Origin: Planctomycetaceae bacterium
GTDB taxonomy: Bacteria > Planctomycetota > Planctomycetia > Planctomycetales > Planctomycetaceae
Assembly: GCA_021732995.1 (NCBI GenBank)
Contig: JAKFWA010000056.1
Coordinates: 1 to 53,138, forward strand
Direction: 5' to 3'
DNA: 53,138 nt
This document shows positions 18,210 through 29,620 of the stretch, piece by piece. The notes beneath the pieces were generated by a model. The model had not been told where the DNA came from and searched no databases. It worked only from the letters and a program-made list of their open reading frames with translations. The stretch's first letter is position 1. Each line of letters starts with the position of its first letter. Made by a program: the position numbers and the translations under genes.

Positions 18210-18788
18210 GTGACCGATCAACAGCTCATGCAGTTGGTCGCAGCGGGGCAGAGTGAGCTGTTTGATGAACTCGTCCGCCGGCATCGCACCCCGATGTTGC
18301 GGATGGCGATCAGTAAACTCTCCGACCCGGCTGACGCCGAAGACGCTGTGCAAGAAGCGTTCTTCGCCGCGTTTCGCGCGAAACACACGTTCGACGCCCG
18401 CTATTCGTTCCGTAGCTGGATTTGCACGATCTTGCTGAACGTCTGCCGCCGCCAGCTTCGGCAATCTGCAACTCGGCCTGCCCGAGTTAGTGGGTCTCTG
18501 TCCGAACTTGCCCTGAATGCCGAGCCAGCCACCAACGAATCAGGGCTGACCTCGCTGCTCCTGCGTGAGCGCAACGGCTTGCTGGGCGAGCTGTTGGACT
18601 CACTTCCCGAAGTCGAAGCCGATGCGCTGCGGCTGCGATTTTTCGGCGAGCTGAAGTTTGAAGAAATTGCGGGCGTGATGGAATCCAGTCTGAACGCCGC
18701 GAAAGATCGGGTCCGCCGCGGACTTGAGCGACTCGCCGAAATGGCCCGCCGAAGTTCCAGTATTTGCCAGGAAGGAGATCGGTCGTGA
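18210..18788 (+). CDS. ECF RNA polymerase sigma factor
   Basis: A 192-residue extracytoplasmic-function sigma factor. The sigma-2 region is at about residues 10-80: ELFDELVRRHRTPMLRMAI, then DAEDAVQEAFFAAFR, then SFRSWICTILLNVCR, which match the core-binding and -10 recognition helices. After a Ser/Ala-rich linker, sigma-4 follows at about 125-180 (LLDSLPEVEADALRLRFFGE, LKFEEIAGVMESSLNAAKDRVRRGLERL). Its TGA overlaps the GTG start of the next gene (GTGA), so the two are translationally coupled. The partner has the architecture of a membrane anti-sigma factor, which suggests an envelope signal controls it. Confidence 0.93.
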   Translation: MTDQQLMQLVAAGQSELFDELVRRHRTPMLRMAISKLSDPADAEDAVQEAFFAAFRAKHTFDARYSFRSWICTILLNVCRRQLRQSATRPARVSGSLSELALNAEPATNESGLTSLLLRERNGLLGELLDSLPEVEADALRLRFFGELKFEEIAGVMESSLNAAKDRVRRGLERLAEMARRSSSICQEGDRS

Positions 18789-19441
18789 ATTGCGATCAAG
18801 CCTTTGACTGCCTGACAGACCCGCAGCATCGGGATCTGGATGCACTGCAGTGCCATCTGGATGCCTGCCCGCGCTGCCGCGATCTGGCCGAGGCTCTACA
18901 ACCGGCGCTGACGCTCTTCGACGAGGCTTCGTCTGACTTCGGCTGCTTACCGAGTGCTCCAGAGATTCACTGCAGCGACGAGGTGAGCCGGGCGGTTCCG
19001 AGATCATCTCAGTTGCGCCACGCGAGCAAGTGGGCATCAGCCGCTCAGGATGCTGCGTTGCAAAGTCACGGTCACCGCCACACGGAAAGTGCCAAGGTTG
19101 CCGTCGTACTTTTGCTGATCGGGGCTTTCACGGCTGCACTGGCTCATGTCGGGCGTGAATCTTCAGGCCCGCTGGCTCAAGTCGCCGAAGTTGGTGGTGA
19201 GAGCTGTCTCAGGGAAAGACTGGATGCGACGACGGAATCCGCGCCGGCATTGGCTGCTTGCCTAGCGTGCCATCTGGATTCTGCGGAATCCAGGAAGTTC
19301 AATCTCGAAGCACGGCAGAATGTGCAGCGCATCGTTAAGAGTTGCGTGGTCTGCCACCTGGACATGCTTGCGTGGCAGGAGATCGCGGCTTCCGATTTGA
19401 CCGCGTTCGGCTCCTGCGAGCGACGCCTCTCAGACGGTTAA
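18785..19441 (+). CDS. Anti-sigma-like membrane protein with two CxxCH haem-c motifs
   Basis: About 218 residues. The cytosolic N-terminus has an anti-sigma zinc-finger-like motif, HLDACPRC (H24, C28, C31). One transmembrane helix at about 104-122 (VAVVLLLIGAFTAALAHVG) puts the C-terminus outside the membrane. That part has two CxxCH motifs, CLACH at 159-163 and CVVCH at 187-191, 24 residues apart and both followed by LD. CxxCH on the outer face is the signature of covalent haem c. The start is GTG 18785, overlapping the sigma gene stop, with GGAAGGAG at 18770-18777 upstream. The architecture suggests a redox, nitric oxide, oxygen or haem-sensing anti-sigma factor. This is inference; the haem sites could also bind metal or be disulphides. 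Confidence 0.75.
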   Translation: MNCDQAFDCLTDPQHRDLDALQCHLDACPRCRDLAEALQPALTLFDEASSDFGCLPSAPEIHCSDEVSRAVPRSSQLRHASKWASAAQDAALQSHGHRHTESAKVAVVLLLIGAFTAALAHVGRESSGPLAQVAEVGGESCLRERLDATTESAPALAACLACHLDSAESRKFNLEARQNVQRIVKSCVVCHLDMLAWQEIAASDLTAFGSCERRLSDG

Positions 19442-19519
19442 GCGGCTGTTTGAGAAGCTTGGAAACGCGACTGGCGCGCGGTCGAGCCCACGTTTCCTTC
19501 ATCAAACACAGCAATGAAA

Positions 19520-19556
19520 CAAGCCCACCGAATAACATAAAGATTCGGTGGGCTTG
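19520..19556. terminator. Bidirectional terminator hairpin
   Basis: A perfect 14-bp stem, CAAGCCCACCGAAT (19520-19533) and ATTCGGTGGGCTTG (19543-19556), with a 9-base loop. It lies between the convergent anti-sigma and small basic protein genes, 79 bases after the former and 89 after the latter, and probably ends both transcripts. T-rich sequence is only modest on each side. Confidence 0.75.
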
Positions 19557-19644
19557 ATTGTCACCAGGTTCGGTTGCATGCCGTAACTAGCCCGCTCATA
19601 AACAGAGCGAGTTGCCAATCCGAGCAACCGTCTGATTGCCTGAA

Positions 19645-19932
19645 TTACTTCTTCTTGGCTGGAGCAGCAGCGGCAGCGGCACCAGCGGCTGGAGCCTTGG
19701 CCGCAGCCTTGCCCTTGGCGCCTTTGGCATCCGCTGGCTCTTCTTCCTTCTTTTCCTTCTTCTTCTTGCCGAGCGTCAGACGCGGCACCTTGGTCTTCTT
19801 CAGTCCCATCACGGACTGGCCATCGACCCACTTGTCTTCGTCCTTCATCAGCGCAATACGCTCAACTCGCGTCAGAACACTGCGAACCTTGGCCAGACGG
19901 CTCTTGCTTTTCAGGCTCTTGTCGATACTCAC
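19645..19932 (-). CDS. Small basic protein (planctomycete/verrucomicrobial type)
   Basis: A 95-residue protein whose first 50 residues match the small basic protein family of Planctomycetes, Verrucomicrobia and Chlamydiae (SIDKSLKSKSRLAKVRSVLTR, ERIALMKDEDKW, VMGLKKTKVPR). The start is GTG 19932 with GGAG about 11 bases upstream; the frame is open further but only this start gives the family N-terminus. The C-terminal half is a Lys/Glu run followed by an Ala/Pro/Lys tail (ending APAKKK), reminiscent of nucleic-acid-binding tails. Family members are thought to be associated with the ribosome, but I cannot confirm that for this one. Confidence 0.85.
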   Translation of the reverse strand: MSIDKSLKSKSRLAKVRSVLTRVERIALMKDEDKWVDGQSVMGLKKTKVPRLTLGKKKKEKKEEEPADAKGAKGKAAAKAPAAGAAAAAAPAKKK

Positions 19933-20199
19933 GGCTTCTTCTCCGGAACTATTAAAAGTCGTTTCCTGCGACCAGTATTTGCGAGCCGAACGATCCCGAC
20001 GCCAGCACCCTGCTGGGCAATCGCGGCTACAGTGGCGTAACTGCGACAAAAAGGAGTACAAACGGCATCGGAGCGGAACACGCGCCAAACGTCTTACCGG
20101 CCAACGAACGGGCGGGATAATAGGCGGCATTTGGAGCGGTCTGCAACTGCCTGATTTCTCGCTAAGCCTTGGCTGTCGTTCTTTTTCGAAAGGTTTCGC

Positions 20200-21228
20200 A
20201 TGAATCTTGGGGCTTTTCGGCTGTCGATGACGATTTTGCTCGGCCTGTTTGTGAGCTTTTTCGCTGGCTGTGGCGCTGCCGATAAGGAGACCTCAGCCCC
20301 AGTATCCAAGTCTGATCCCACCGCCAAGAAATCAGATGTTCTCAAGCCGGACGAGATTGAGCTGGCTCTCAACTGGTATCCGGAAGCCGAGCACGGGGGA
20401 TACTTTACGGCCTTGCTGGAAGGAGATTTTGCTGCCGAGGGCGTAAATGTGAAGATCACCCCCGGCGGAAAGGGTGTGCCGGTTATTCAGAACGTGGCCA
20501 CCGGTCGAGTTCCCTTCGCGGTTGCCAACGCCGACCAAGTGTTGACTGGCCGAGCCAGCCAGGCGGACGTGGTCGCTGTGTTCGCTCCAATTCAGACGAG
20601 CCCCCGCTGCATCATGGTCCACGAGAAATCTGGCATCCGCAGTTTTGCTGAACTGAAGAACGTCAAGTTGGCGGTGAATCCCTCTCCCTTTGCTTCAGTC
20701 TTGAAGAAGAACGTTCCGCTGGAGGGCTGCCAGATTGTTCCCTACGAGGGCCAGGTTTCCGCTTTCCTGCTGGATGAGAATTACGCTCAACAGGGGTACG
20801 TCTTCAGTGAACCGTTCGTTGCCAAGAAGAACGGAGGAGATCCCCACTCGTTGATGGCGGCCGATATTGGTTTCAACCCCTATACCAGCGTCTTGATCGT
20901 TTCGGATGCTACCCTAAAGGAGAACCCGGGATTGGTCCGTCGCGTGGTTGCAGCTTCGCAGCGTGGTTGGCTGAAGTATTTAGATAACCCCGCCAAGACG
21001 AACGAGCACATCCATGAGAAGAACCCGGAAATGCCGGTGGACGCGCTCGAATTCGGCGTGACGGAGTTGAAGAAGCTGTGCCTGACGGGAGCCGTCAACG
21101 AAACCAACTTCGGCTTGATGACCGCGGGTCGGTGGGTAGACCTTTTAAAGCAACTCGAAGCTTGCGAGGTCATCGAACCGGGTGCCGTTAACGCCGAAGA
21201 TGCCTTCCGCTCCGAATTCATTCGCTAG
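20200..21228 (+). CDS. NMT1/THI5-like substrate-binding lipoprotein
   Basis: A 342-residue lipoprotein: signal peptide with lipobox FAGC, C24, then a Ser/Lys/Asp-rich linker. The mature part is an NMT1/THI5-like periplasmic binding protein (IELALNWYPEAEHGGYFTALLEG, VARVPFAVANADQVLTG-like stretch, VVAVFAPIQTSPRCIMVH). Such proteins bind pyrimidine-like thiamine precursors, sulfonates, nitrate or related small molecules for ABC uptake. No permease or ATPase gene is next to it, so it is an orphan binding protein. The divergent small basic protein gene begins 268 bases upstream. The ligand cannot be deduced; the YxxxEHGGYF pattern is the likely binding-site entrance. Confidence 0.85.
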   Translation: MNLGAFRLSMTILLGLFVSFFAGCGAADKETSAPVSKSDPTAKKSDVLKPDEIELALNWYPEAEHGGYFTALLEGDFAAEGVNVKITPGGKGVPVIQNVATGRVPFAVANADQVLTGRASQADVVAVFAPIQTSPRCIMVHEKSGIRSFAELKNVKLAVNPSPFASVLKKNVPLEGCQIVPYEGQVSAFLLDENYAQQGYVFSEPFVAKKNGGDPHSLMAADIGFNPYTSVLIVSDATLKENPGLVRRVVAASQRGWLKYLDNPAKTNEHIHEKNPEMPVDALEFGVTELKKLCLTGAVNETNFGLMTAGRWVDLLKQLEACEVIEPGAVNAEDAFRSEFIR

Positions 21229-21365
21229 CGATTCAACCGCACTTGCGAGGGCTGAAATCTCGCTAGCCGCTCGGGGCCGGATTGGCTCACACTCACCATT
21301 GCTCAACGGGACAACTCGTCCGCCAAAGACTACTCTTCGCCGCAGATAACTCACTTCGGCTGCGC

Positions 21366-21439
21366 GTCCCCGTAGCTCAGATGGATAGAGCGACGGTTTC
21401 CTAAACCGTAGGTCACAGGTTCGAATCCTGTCGGGGATA
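21366..21439 (+). tRNA. tRNA-Arg (anticodon CCT)
   Basis: A full cloverleaf of 74 bases. The acceptor is GTCCCCG/CGGGGAT with a G1-U72 wobble, then D stem GCTC/GAGC, anticodon stem ACGGT/ACCGT with loop TTCCTAA (anticodon CCT, reads AGG), variable loop AGGTC, T arm ACAGG-TTCGAAT-CCTGT, and discriminator A. The 3' CCA is not encoded. It stands alone after the NMT1-like gene. Confidence 0.95.
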
Positions 21440-21560
21440 GTCGAAAACGAGGCTAATTCTTCGTCTGATTGTGAGTACTCCGCTTTTCACGGCCTGCGGC
21501 GCGCGAGTTTCAGGGCAACTCACGCGCCACCCCAGCTTTCGCCAGCCGACTGTGCGGTAA

Positions 21561-22291
21561 CCTCAGGATCAAGGCGTTTTGGCATCGATTGGTGTGACTG
21601 ATGTCGCTGCTGTTCGACGACCGGGCGTTTCGATTCTGGTTACGGGCAACAAAGCTGTGCCTTGCGGTACTGAGCCCGAGGACTTCCGGATTGTCGATAG
21701 TATCTCGGTCATGCTGCGCTCTCCGGTGAGTCGCCACGGTGGCTGCGCGCAACCTGTTCGTTATCTGCGTGACGAAGAGGTCGAGATTGAAGCCGCGTTG
21801 ATGCAATGTGACACGGACTTGATCATCGTCACCGGTGGAACATCCGTCGGTGTTGAGGACTTCACGCTGCGGGTCGTGCTGTGCATCAGTGAATTGATCA
21901 TTCAGGGCATTCGCACTCGACCGGCCAGGCCGATCGGTATTGGGTTCCTCAACACGCGACCAACTTGCCTGCTGCCCGGTAATCTTTTTCGTGCCTGTGT
22001 GCGTACGACCTCGTTATTCGAAAAGCTGTCCAACGCCTCGCTGGCCCGCCGATTCGCCTCCGATATCTGAGCCTGCGGCTACCACTGGTTGCGCCAATCG
22101 CATCTGCCGAGAATCGGGGCGACCGCGTGCGCGTCGAGATCTGCGCCGACAAAGCTTTCCCGATTCAAGCCAGCCGAGGCATCGGAGCCTCAGTTCAGTC
22201 TTCAGCCTGCCGCGCCGACGGATTCATCGTCATCCCGGCGCCCGTGTCGCAGCTCGTAGTTGGCGAAGTTGTGCATGTCCACCTCTATGGC
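21561..22291 (+). pseudogene. moeA: Decayed moeA (molybdopterin molybdenumtransferase) remnant
   Basis: MoeA inserts molybdate into molybdopterin. Here only the C-terminal part survives, beginning near 21561 with PQDQGVLASIGVTDV, then RPGVSILVTGN, EDFRIVDSISVM and the substrate-binding TDLIIVTGGTSVGVEDFT. Near 21975-21990 the homology jumps to another frame ([17 protein letters not shown], then [19 protein letters not shown] and [11 protein letters not shown]), so there is a frameshift. An in-frame TAA lies at 21558-21560, and the MoeA N-terminal domains are missing. The conserved LLPGN motif sits at the frame break. It lies 120 bases after tRNA-Arg. Decay after truncation is the best reading; a sequencing error could explain the frameshift but not the missing 5' end. 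Confidence 0.75.
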
Positions 22292-22299
22292 ATCGCTTC

Positions 22300-22380
22300 C
22301 TCTCTGGGAAGCAGATCTTCTACGGCGAGTTCGATGGCCGCAGGCCCAAGCGGGTGCTGGTAAAGATCATCGGGGAGTAG
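22300..22380 (+). other. Possible C-terminal gene fragment
   Basis: Right after the moeA remnant, an open stretch ends [24 protein letters not shown] then TAG. It reads like the tail of a real protein, but I do not recognise the family. It is on the same strand as the moeA remnant, in a different frame from its last part. It may be the other half of a deletion junction. Confidence 0.3.
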
Positions 22381-22476
22381 GAGAGACGTATGGGATTCGC
22401 CGTCGATTGCCTGCTTGCGAAAGTGATTGCAGCGGCAAACGACGGCGTTTCGGTCCAGAGATCCATTCAGCCGTTC

Positions 22477-24033
22477 TTAGCCTGGATAGTCGGCGACGTA
22501 GACGGCTTTCACCTGGGTGTAGTCGAGGAAGGTTTCTTCGCAATTCACACCGCCTCCGGGACCGCCGGAGATTCCCTGGCCGCCGTAGGGCAGGCCGTAG
22601 GCGATCGAGTTGTGGCAGTTCACCTGTGCGGTGCCGTCGCGGAATTGCCTGGCGAGTGCGATGCCTTTCTCGACGTCTTTCGTCCAGACGCTGGCTCCCA
22701 ATCCGTAAGGAGAACTGTTTGCCAGTTGCAGGGCTTCGTCAGCCGAGGACACCGGGCAAATCGTGGCGTACGTGTGGAAGACTTCCTGCGGATTGATGTT
22801 GAGTCCCGGTTCGGTGCGATACAGCGCCGGCTTGATGTAGAAGCCGTTCTTGCCTGCGACGGTGGCTTCTCCACCAGTGAGGATCGCTCGACCGCCACGT
22901 GCAACAGTCTCTTGCTGAGCCTGCAGGATGCGTCGGCGCTGCGTGGGATTGATCACCGCGCCTAACTGAGTTCCAGCGTCGGCCTGATAACCGATTTTCA
23001 AACCCTTGAAGAATTCCGTTTGAGCGTCCGTGAAATCATCAGCAATCTTGCGATCGACGAAGATGCGGTGAATGGTGCAGCAGGTCTGGCCGAAATGCTG
23101 ATTCGTGTAGCGTCCGATCAACCGGGCGACGACTGCTGGATCGGCATCTCCCAGAACGATGGCGGAACCATTGCCGCCCATTTCGCGCTTCATGCGAGTG
23201 CCGTGACGGTCGCAGGTTCGCAGGATGGCCTGACCGACACCGGGCGAACCCGTGAAGGAGATGAACCGAACGCCCGGATGTTCCGCGATGCACTGGCCAG
23301 TGATCTCGCCACGTCCCGGCAGGACGTTGATGACTCCTGGTGGGAAGCCCGCTTCCTGAGCCAGCTTGCCGATGTAGAGAGCCGACAGCGGCGTGTCTTC
23401 GGCCGGCTTGATCAGAATGGTGTTTCCCGACAACAAGGCCGGGAACATGAACCATGACGTCAGCACGATCGGATAATTCCACGGAATGATGCCGGCGACA
23501 ACTCCCCACGGCTCACGATAAGTGAAGCCGCGCACTCCGTTGCCCACCGGCAGGGAAGGACCGTCTCCCATCGCAATCTGGCGCGCCACGCCAATGAAGT
23601 ATTCGGCGCACGCGCGAATCTGCGTGAAGTCGCCTTCCGCCAGTTCGGAGACCTTTCCGCCGTCACGAATTTCGCAGGCGAGCAGGACATCGCGGTCTCG
23701 CTCGCAGAGTTCAACCAGGCGATTAACGAGTTCAATGCGTTCTTCAACATCAGCATTACGCCAGCTCGAACCGCCGTCTCCATGGAAGGCTCGCTGGGCG
23801 GCTGAAACAGCTCGTGCGACTTCGGCCTCGCCCATTTCGCAGACCGTGGCGAGCACTTCTTGGGAACCCGGATCGATCGTCTGAAACGTGGCATTCATCG
23901 AGCCGGCAATTTGTTCGCCGTCAACGATCCCTCCCAGCGGCTTGCCACCATTCCGGCAGAACTCGGTGAACTTCTCAGGGGTACGGAAAGCAGCGGCGGT
24001 CAGGGCACGGATCTCGGCGGTTGCGGTCGTCAT
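22477..24033 (-). CDS. NAD(P)-dependent aldehyde dehydrogenase
   Basis: A 518-residue member of the aldehyde dehydrogenase superfamily, oxidising an aldehyde to the acid with NAD(P). The conserved catalytic elements are all seen: PWGVVAGIIPWNYPI (Asn of the oxyanion hole), KPAEDTPLSAL (cofactor-binding Lys), FTGSPGVG, the Glu of EMGGNG, and the nucleophilic Cys in HFGQTCC. The EEVFHTY-like QEVFHTYATI and the C-terminal GGVNCEETFLDYTQVKAVY also fit. Betaine-aldehyde-type or phenylacetaldehyde-type enzymes are the closest I can say; the substrate is uncertain. It is the last gene of the long minus-strand run, 192 bases after the GH13 gene. Confidence 0.92.
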   Translation of the reverse strand: MTTATAEIRALTAAAFRTPEKFTEFCRNGGKPLGGIVDGEQIAGSMNATFQTIDPGSQEVLATVCEMGEAEVARAVSAAQRAFHGDGGSSWRNADVEERIELVNRLVELCERDRDVLLACEIRDGGKVSELAEGDFTQIRACAEYFIGVARQIAMGDGPSLPVGNGVRGFTYREPWGVVAGIIPWNYPIVLTSWFMFPALLSGNTILIKPAEDTPLSALYIGKLAQEAGFPPGVINVLPGRGEITGQCIAEHPGVRFISFTGSPGVGQAILRTCDRHGTRMKREMGGNGSAIVLGDADPAVVARLIGRYTNQHFGQTCCTIHRIFVDRKIADDFTDAQTEFFKGLKIGYQADAGTQLGAVINPTQRRRILQAQQETVARGGRAILTGGEATVAGKNGFYIKPALYRTEPGLNINPQEVFHTYATICPVSSADEALQLANSSPYGLGASVWTKDVEKGIALARQFRDGTAQVNCHNSIAYGLPYGGQGISGGPGGGVNCEETFLDYTQVKAVYVADYPG

Positions 24034-24225
24034 AAATCAGTCCTTTTACGAGGGCACTCAAGGAGAAGGTTCTGTCCGAGCCGTGGAAGCAACAGACACG
24101 ATCCTGAGAGGGCTTAGAGCATAGCAGATCGATTCCCGTCTCATCGCCACCGCAGCGTGACTCAATCATATCATTGCGAGACAGAATTGTGCCATCGCCT
24201 CGCGACTGGACCAGGTCGGCCGCGT

Positions 24226-25716
24226 TCAACGCGTTGTTGCGGCCGGATGAACCGCAAAGATGTGACTGCCCCAGGGCGGCAGATCGACGTAGAGCCCGCT
24301 GGAGCTCAACTCGGAGCCATCGCGACTGTAAGTAGTGCCTGTGAGAAGATCAGTCAGTTGATACTGGGTTTCTGGGGCTACTGCGAACGGTGGCTTCAAT
24401 CGACCTTGGCTCTGATGATCGGAGTAATTCACGACGGTCAGCAGTCGCTCGGACGTCGATTTCTCCCATGCGAAAGCGATGAAGCAGTCGTGAGTCCAGT
24501 TGCCATTCCACGCTGGGGCGCACTCGACGAGTTGCCACGCACCGTCGCGCACGGCCGGGTGACGCAGTGCGGTAAGCAGCCGTTTATAGAACTCAGATAG
24601 CTCGGGATTGGACGGCTCGTATGGAGCCCGAACCAAGTGAGGCGAGATTCGTTTTTGACGTCCTTCGAACTGGCCTTGATGGAAGAACCGCAAGCCCGGC
24701 GAGAAAAAAGTCACGACGACGGCCGCGCGATGCTTTGCGGCGTCGAATGTGGCTGCGGCCCGAGGTTCATCGTGGTTTTCCAGAAACCTGGCGAGGCGAT
24801 CCTGATAATCGAGACCCGCGTGAAAGTGTTCACGCACCGCGCGGGCATGTCCGTCACGCAGACGGTCGTAAAGCCGCTTGTCATACGCGTAGTTGAAACC
24901 TTGCTGTTGTAGTGTCCATTCGAGATCCCAATACACTTCGGCCATGAATACGAAGTCGGGCCATTTCTTGCGAACCTTCGGAATGACGGTCGGCCAGAAC
25001 GGCTGGGAATCGATCTGCCAGGTTCGAGCAAACACCTCCGGCAGGACCAGCATTGCCATGTCACAGCGGACGCCATCGCACTGACCGGCAATGCGCGTCA
25101 GTTCGTTGACCATGGCCGCTTGCAGGTCCGGATTGCCGTAGTTGAGCTGAACAGTGTCAGGCCAGCCCGGGAAGTAGGGATCCCGGCCATGAGCAAACAG
25201 ACGCGAGCCCGTGTTGGTCGGCACTCGGCAGAAGTTGTGCGGGGCGCTGGCCAGATCGACCTCACTACCCGCGACGAAATAGTCTGGATACTGCTCAACC
25301 CATGGATGATCCGGAGCCATGTGATTTGGCACAAAGTCCAGCATCAGCTTGAGCCCACGTTTGCGCAGCCGTTCCCACAGCTTAGCCAGCGATTCCTCAC
25401 TACCCAGCTCACGATGCAAGGTATAACCCGTAATCGCGAATCCCGATCCCGCGATGTCTTCATCCGTGAGGTCTGCGAGCGTCTCCGCGAACTCATGTCG
25501 CCATTCGGGTCGCGAGCGAGATACCGCTCGCGCTACAGGACCAGTCTGCCACACGCTCAGCAGCCAGATCCAGTCAGAACCATGCTCGGCGAACTCATCG
25601 AGTGCGGCATCCGGGATATCGTCAAGCGTCGCCCGCCGCCCCAGCGTTCGGGACAGTTCGGTCAACCAGACGCGTGTGTTGATCTGATACAGCGAAGGAT
25701 AGCGAGGCGAGGACAT
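24226..25716 (-). CDS. GH13 alpha-amylase-family glycosidase
   Basis: A 496-residue TIM-barrel enzyme acting on alpha-glucans or a related alpha-glucoside. The four GH13 regions are intact: DFVPNH at 127-132, the nucleophile D219 in GVRCDMAM, the acid/base E260 in MAEVYWD, and H315-D316 in FLENHDEP. No signal peptide is present, so it is cytosolic. I use the ATG at 25716 (MSSPRYPSLYQINTRVW); the frame extends upstream to 25761 without family similarity. It follows the GH63-like gene by 123 bases. Placed with GlgX and GlgP on the same strand, it probably works on glycogen-derived or imported glucans. The exact subfamily is not clear. Confidence 0.9.
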   Translation of the reverse strand: MSSPRYPSLYQINTRVWLTELSRTLGRRATLDDIPDAALDEFAEHGSDWIWLLSVWQTGPVARAVSRSRPEWRHEFAETLADLTDEDIAGSGFAITGYTLHRELGSEESLAKLWERLRKRGLKLMLDFVPNHMAPDHPWVEQYPDYFVAGSEVDLASAPHNFCRVPTNTGSRLFAHGRDPYFPGWPDTVQLNYGNPDLQAAMVNELTRIAGQCDGVRCDMAMLVLPEVFARTWQIDSQPFWPTVIPKVRKKWPDFVFMAEVYWDLEWTLQQQGFNYAYDKRLYDRLRDGHARAVREHFHAGLDYQDRLARFLENHDEPRAAATFDAAKHRAAVVVTFFSPGLRFFHQGQFEGRQKRISPHLVRAPYEPSNPELSEFYKRLLTALRHPAVRDGAWQLVECAPAWNGNWTHDCFIAFAWEKSTSERLLTVVNYSDHQSQGRLKPPFAVAPETQYQLTDLLTGTTYSRDGSELSSSGLYVDLPPWGSHIFAVHPAATTR

Positions 25717-25839
25717 TGTTGTTGATCTCGTGTTGGTGAGCGCCACCGCAAAGCCGTGCAATCAACGAACGCTGTTGAAAACGTTCCAGCGTCAGCCTTG
25801 GCGCTCCGTCGCCCGCCGCATTGTTCAGAATGCGTACCG

Positions 25840-28626
<2,787 letters not shown>

Positions 28627-28753
28627 GATGGTTGCTCCGATATCGTGTCCGTGAGGCTGTACAGGTTGCTCCCACATTCAATCAAAGGGTTCTCGGACTT
28701 ACAACGAGATAACCGGGGCTACCGCGCCGATTCCTTCGGCAGCGGACTCAATG

Positions 28754-29593
28754 TCAGCGTTGCTCGTTCAGCCGCCTACGGGAGAACAGGAACGTCAGCG
28801 GGGCGAGAAGGGCTAACGAAACCAGTGCGACCATGATGACCATCACGGCTACGCCGGGGTCAGTGAAGTTCTGGCCGCCCACCAGCAGGGCAGCAGGGAT
28901 ATTGCGGGCGGCGGTACCTAAACCAAGTACTTCACGCGCCTCGACAACTCTGCCTCCGAGGGCGAAGACGATCCCGAAAGCAACGGCGACGAAGAGTATG
29001 CTACTCAAGACCGAGCGAGCGCTGAGCAACTCCAACAGTTCCTGCCCGTTGGTTGCCAGAATCATGCCAAGAGCGACCACCAGGCTAAGGTTGCTCAGCC
29101 GACTGGTGAGGCGTCGCAACCGCGTCGCAAGCGATTTGGCGCGTGCGTTCAGGAACAGGCCCAAGCCCAGCGGCAGGAGCATAGTGACGGATAACGAACG
29201 CGCGATGCGCAGCGAGTCAACGGACACACCGGGGAGCAGATGCGGTAACACCAACGGCAAGTAGGCAAGCGAACCAACCATCAGCAGAACCATCATCGCC
29301 ACGGAGAGGGCGACATCACTCCTGGCGGCCTCGACGAGTTTCGGCAGGAATGGTGCTCCCGCCGCAGCGCCGAGCAGAATCAGCCCCACAGATTGAGGTT
29401 CACTGAGTGACATGCCGCGCGCGAGTAGTACCGCGACGGCAGGCACGATGACGAAATTCGCCAACAGTGAGCACGCCACCAGCTTCACTTGTCGCAAGGC
29501 AGCGACGATTTGAGCTACCGTCAGACTCAAGCCCACACTCAGCAGGCTGGAGACGACGAAAACTATAACCGTCATGTCGACAATAGTTCTCAT
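28754..29593 (-). CDS. Bile-acid:sodium-symporter-family (SBF) transporter
   Basis: A 279-residue integral membrane protein with about eight to nine hydrophobic helices and the overall pattern of the SBF family (VGLSLTVAQI, LANFVIVPAVAVLLARGMSL, GAAAGAPFLPKL, GTAARNIPAALLVGG). The central AAARNI-like TAARNIPA segment corresponds to the crossover region that binds Na+ in the family. It likely moves an organic anion or monocarboxylate with sodium. It starts 27 bases downstream of the LOG gene and could belong to the same transcript. The ligand is unknown; in this context acetate or another organic acid is possible, but that is only a suggestion. Confidence 0.82.
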   Translation of the reverse strand: MRTIVDMTVIVFVVSSLLSVGLSLTVAQIVAALRQVKLVACSLLANFVIVPAVAVLLARGMSLSEPQSVGLILLGAAAGAPFLPKLVEAARSDVALSVAMMVLLMVGSLAYLPLVLPHLLPGVSVDSLRIARSLSVTMLLPLGLGLFLNARAKSLATRLRRLTSRLSNLSLVVALGMILATNGQELLELLSARSVLSSILFVAVAFGIVFALGGRVVEAREVLGLGTAARNIPAALLVGGQNFTDPGVAVMVIMVALVSLALLAPLTFLFSRRRLNEQR

Positions 29594-29620
29594 AATGACG
29601 GGCGGTGAATGAGTATCAGA

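Noticed and set aside
21366-22380. Integrative element at tRNA-Arg
   Set aside because: No integrase and no direct repeat of the tRNA 3' end was found; only a moeA remnant is present.
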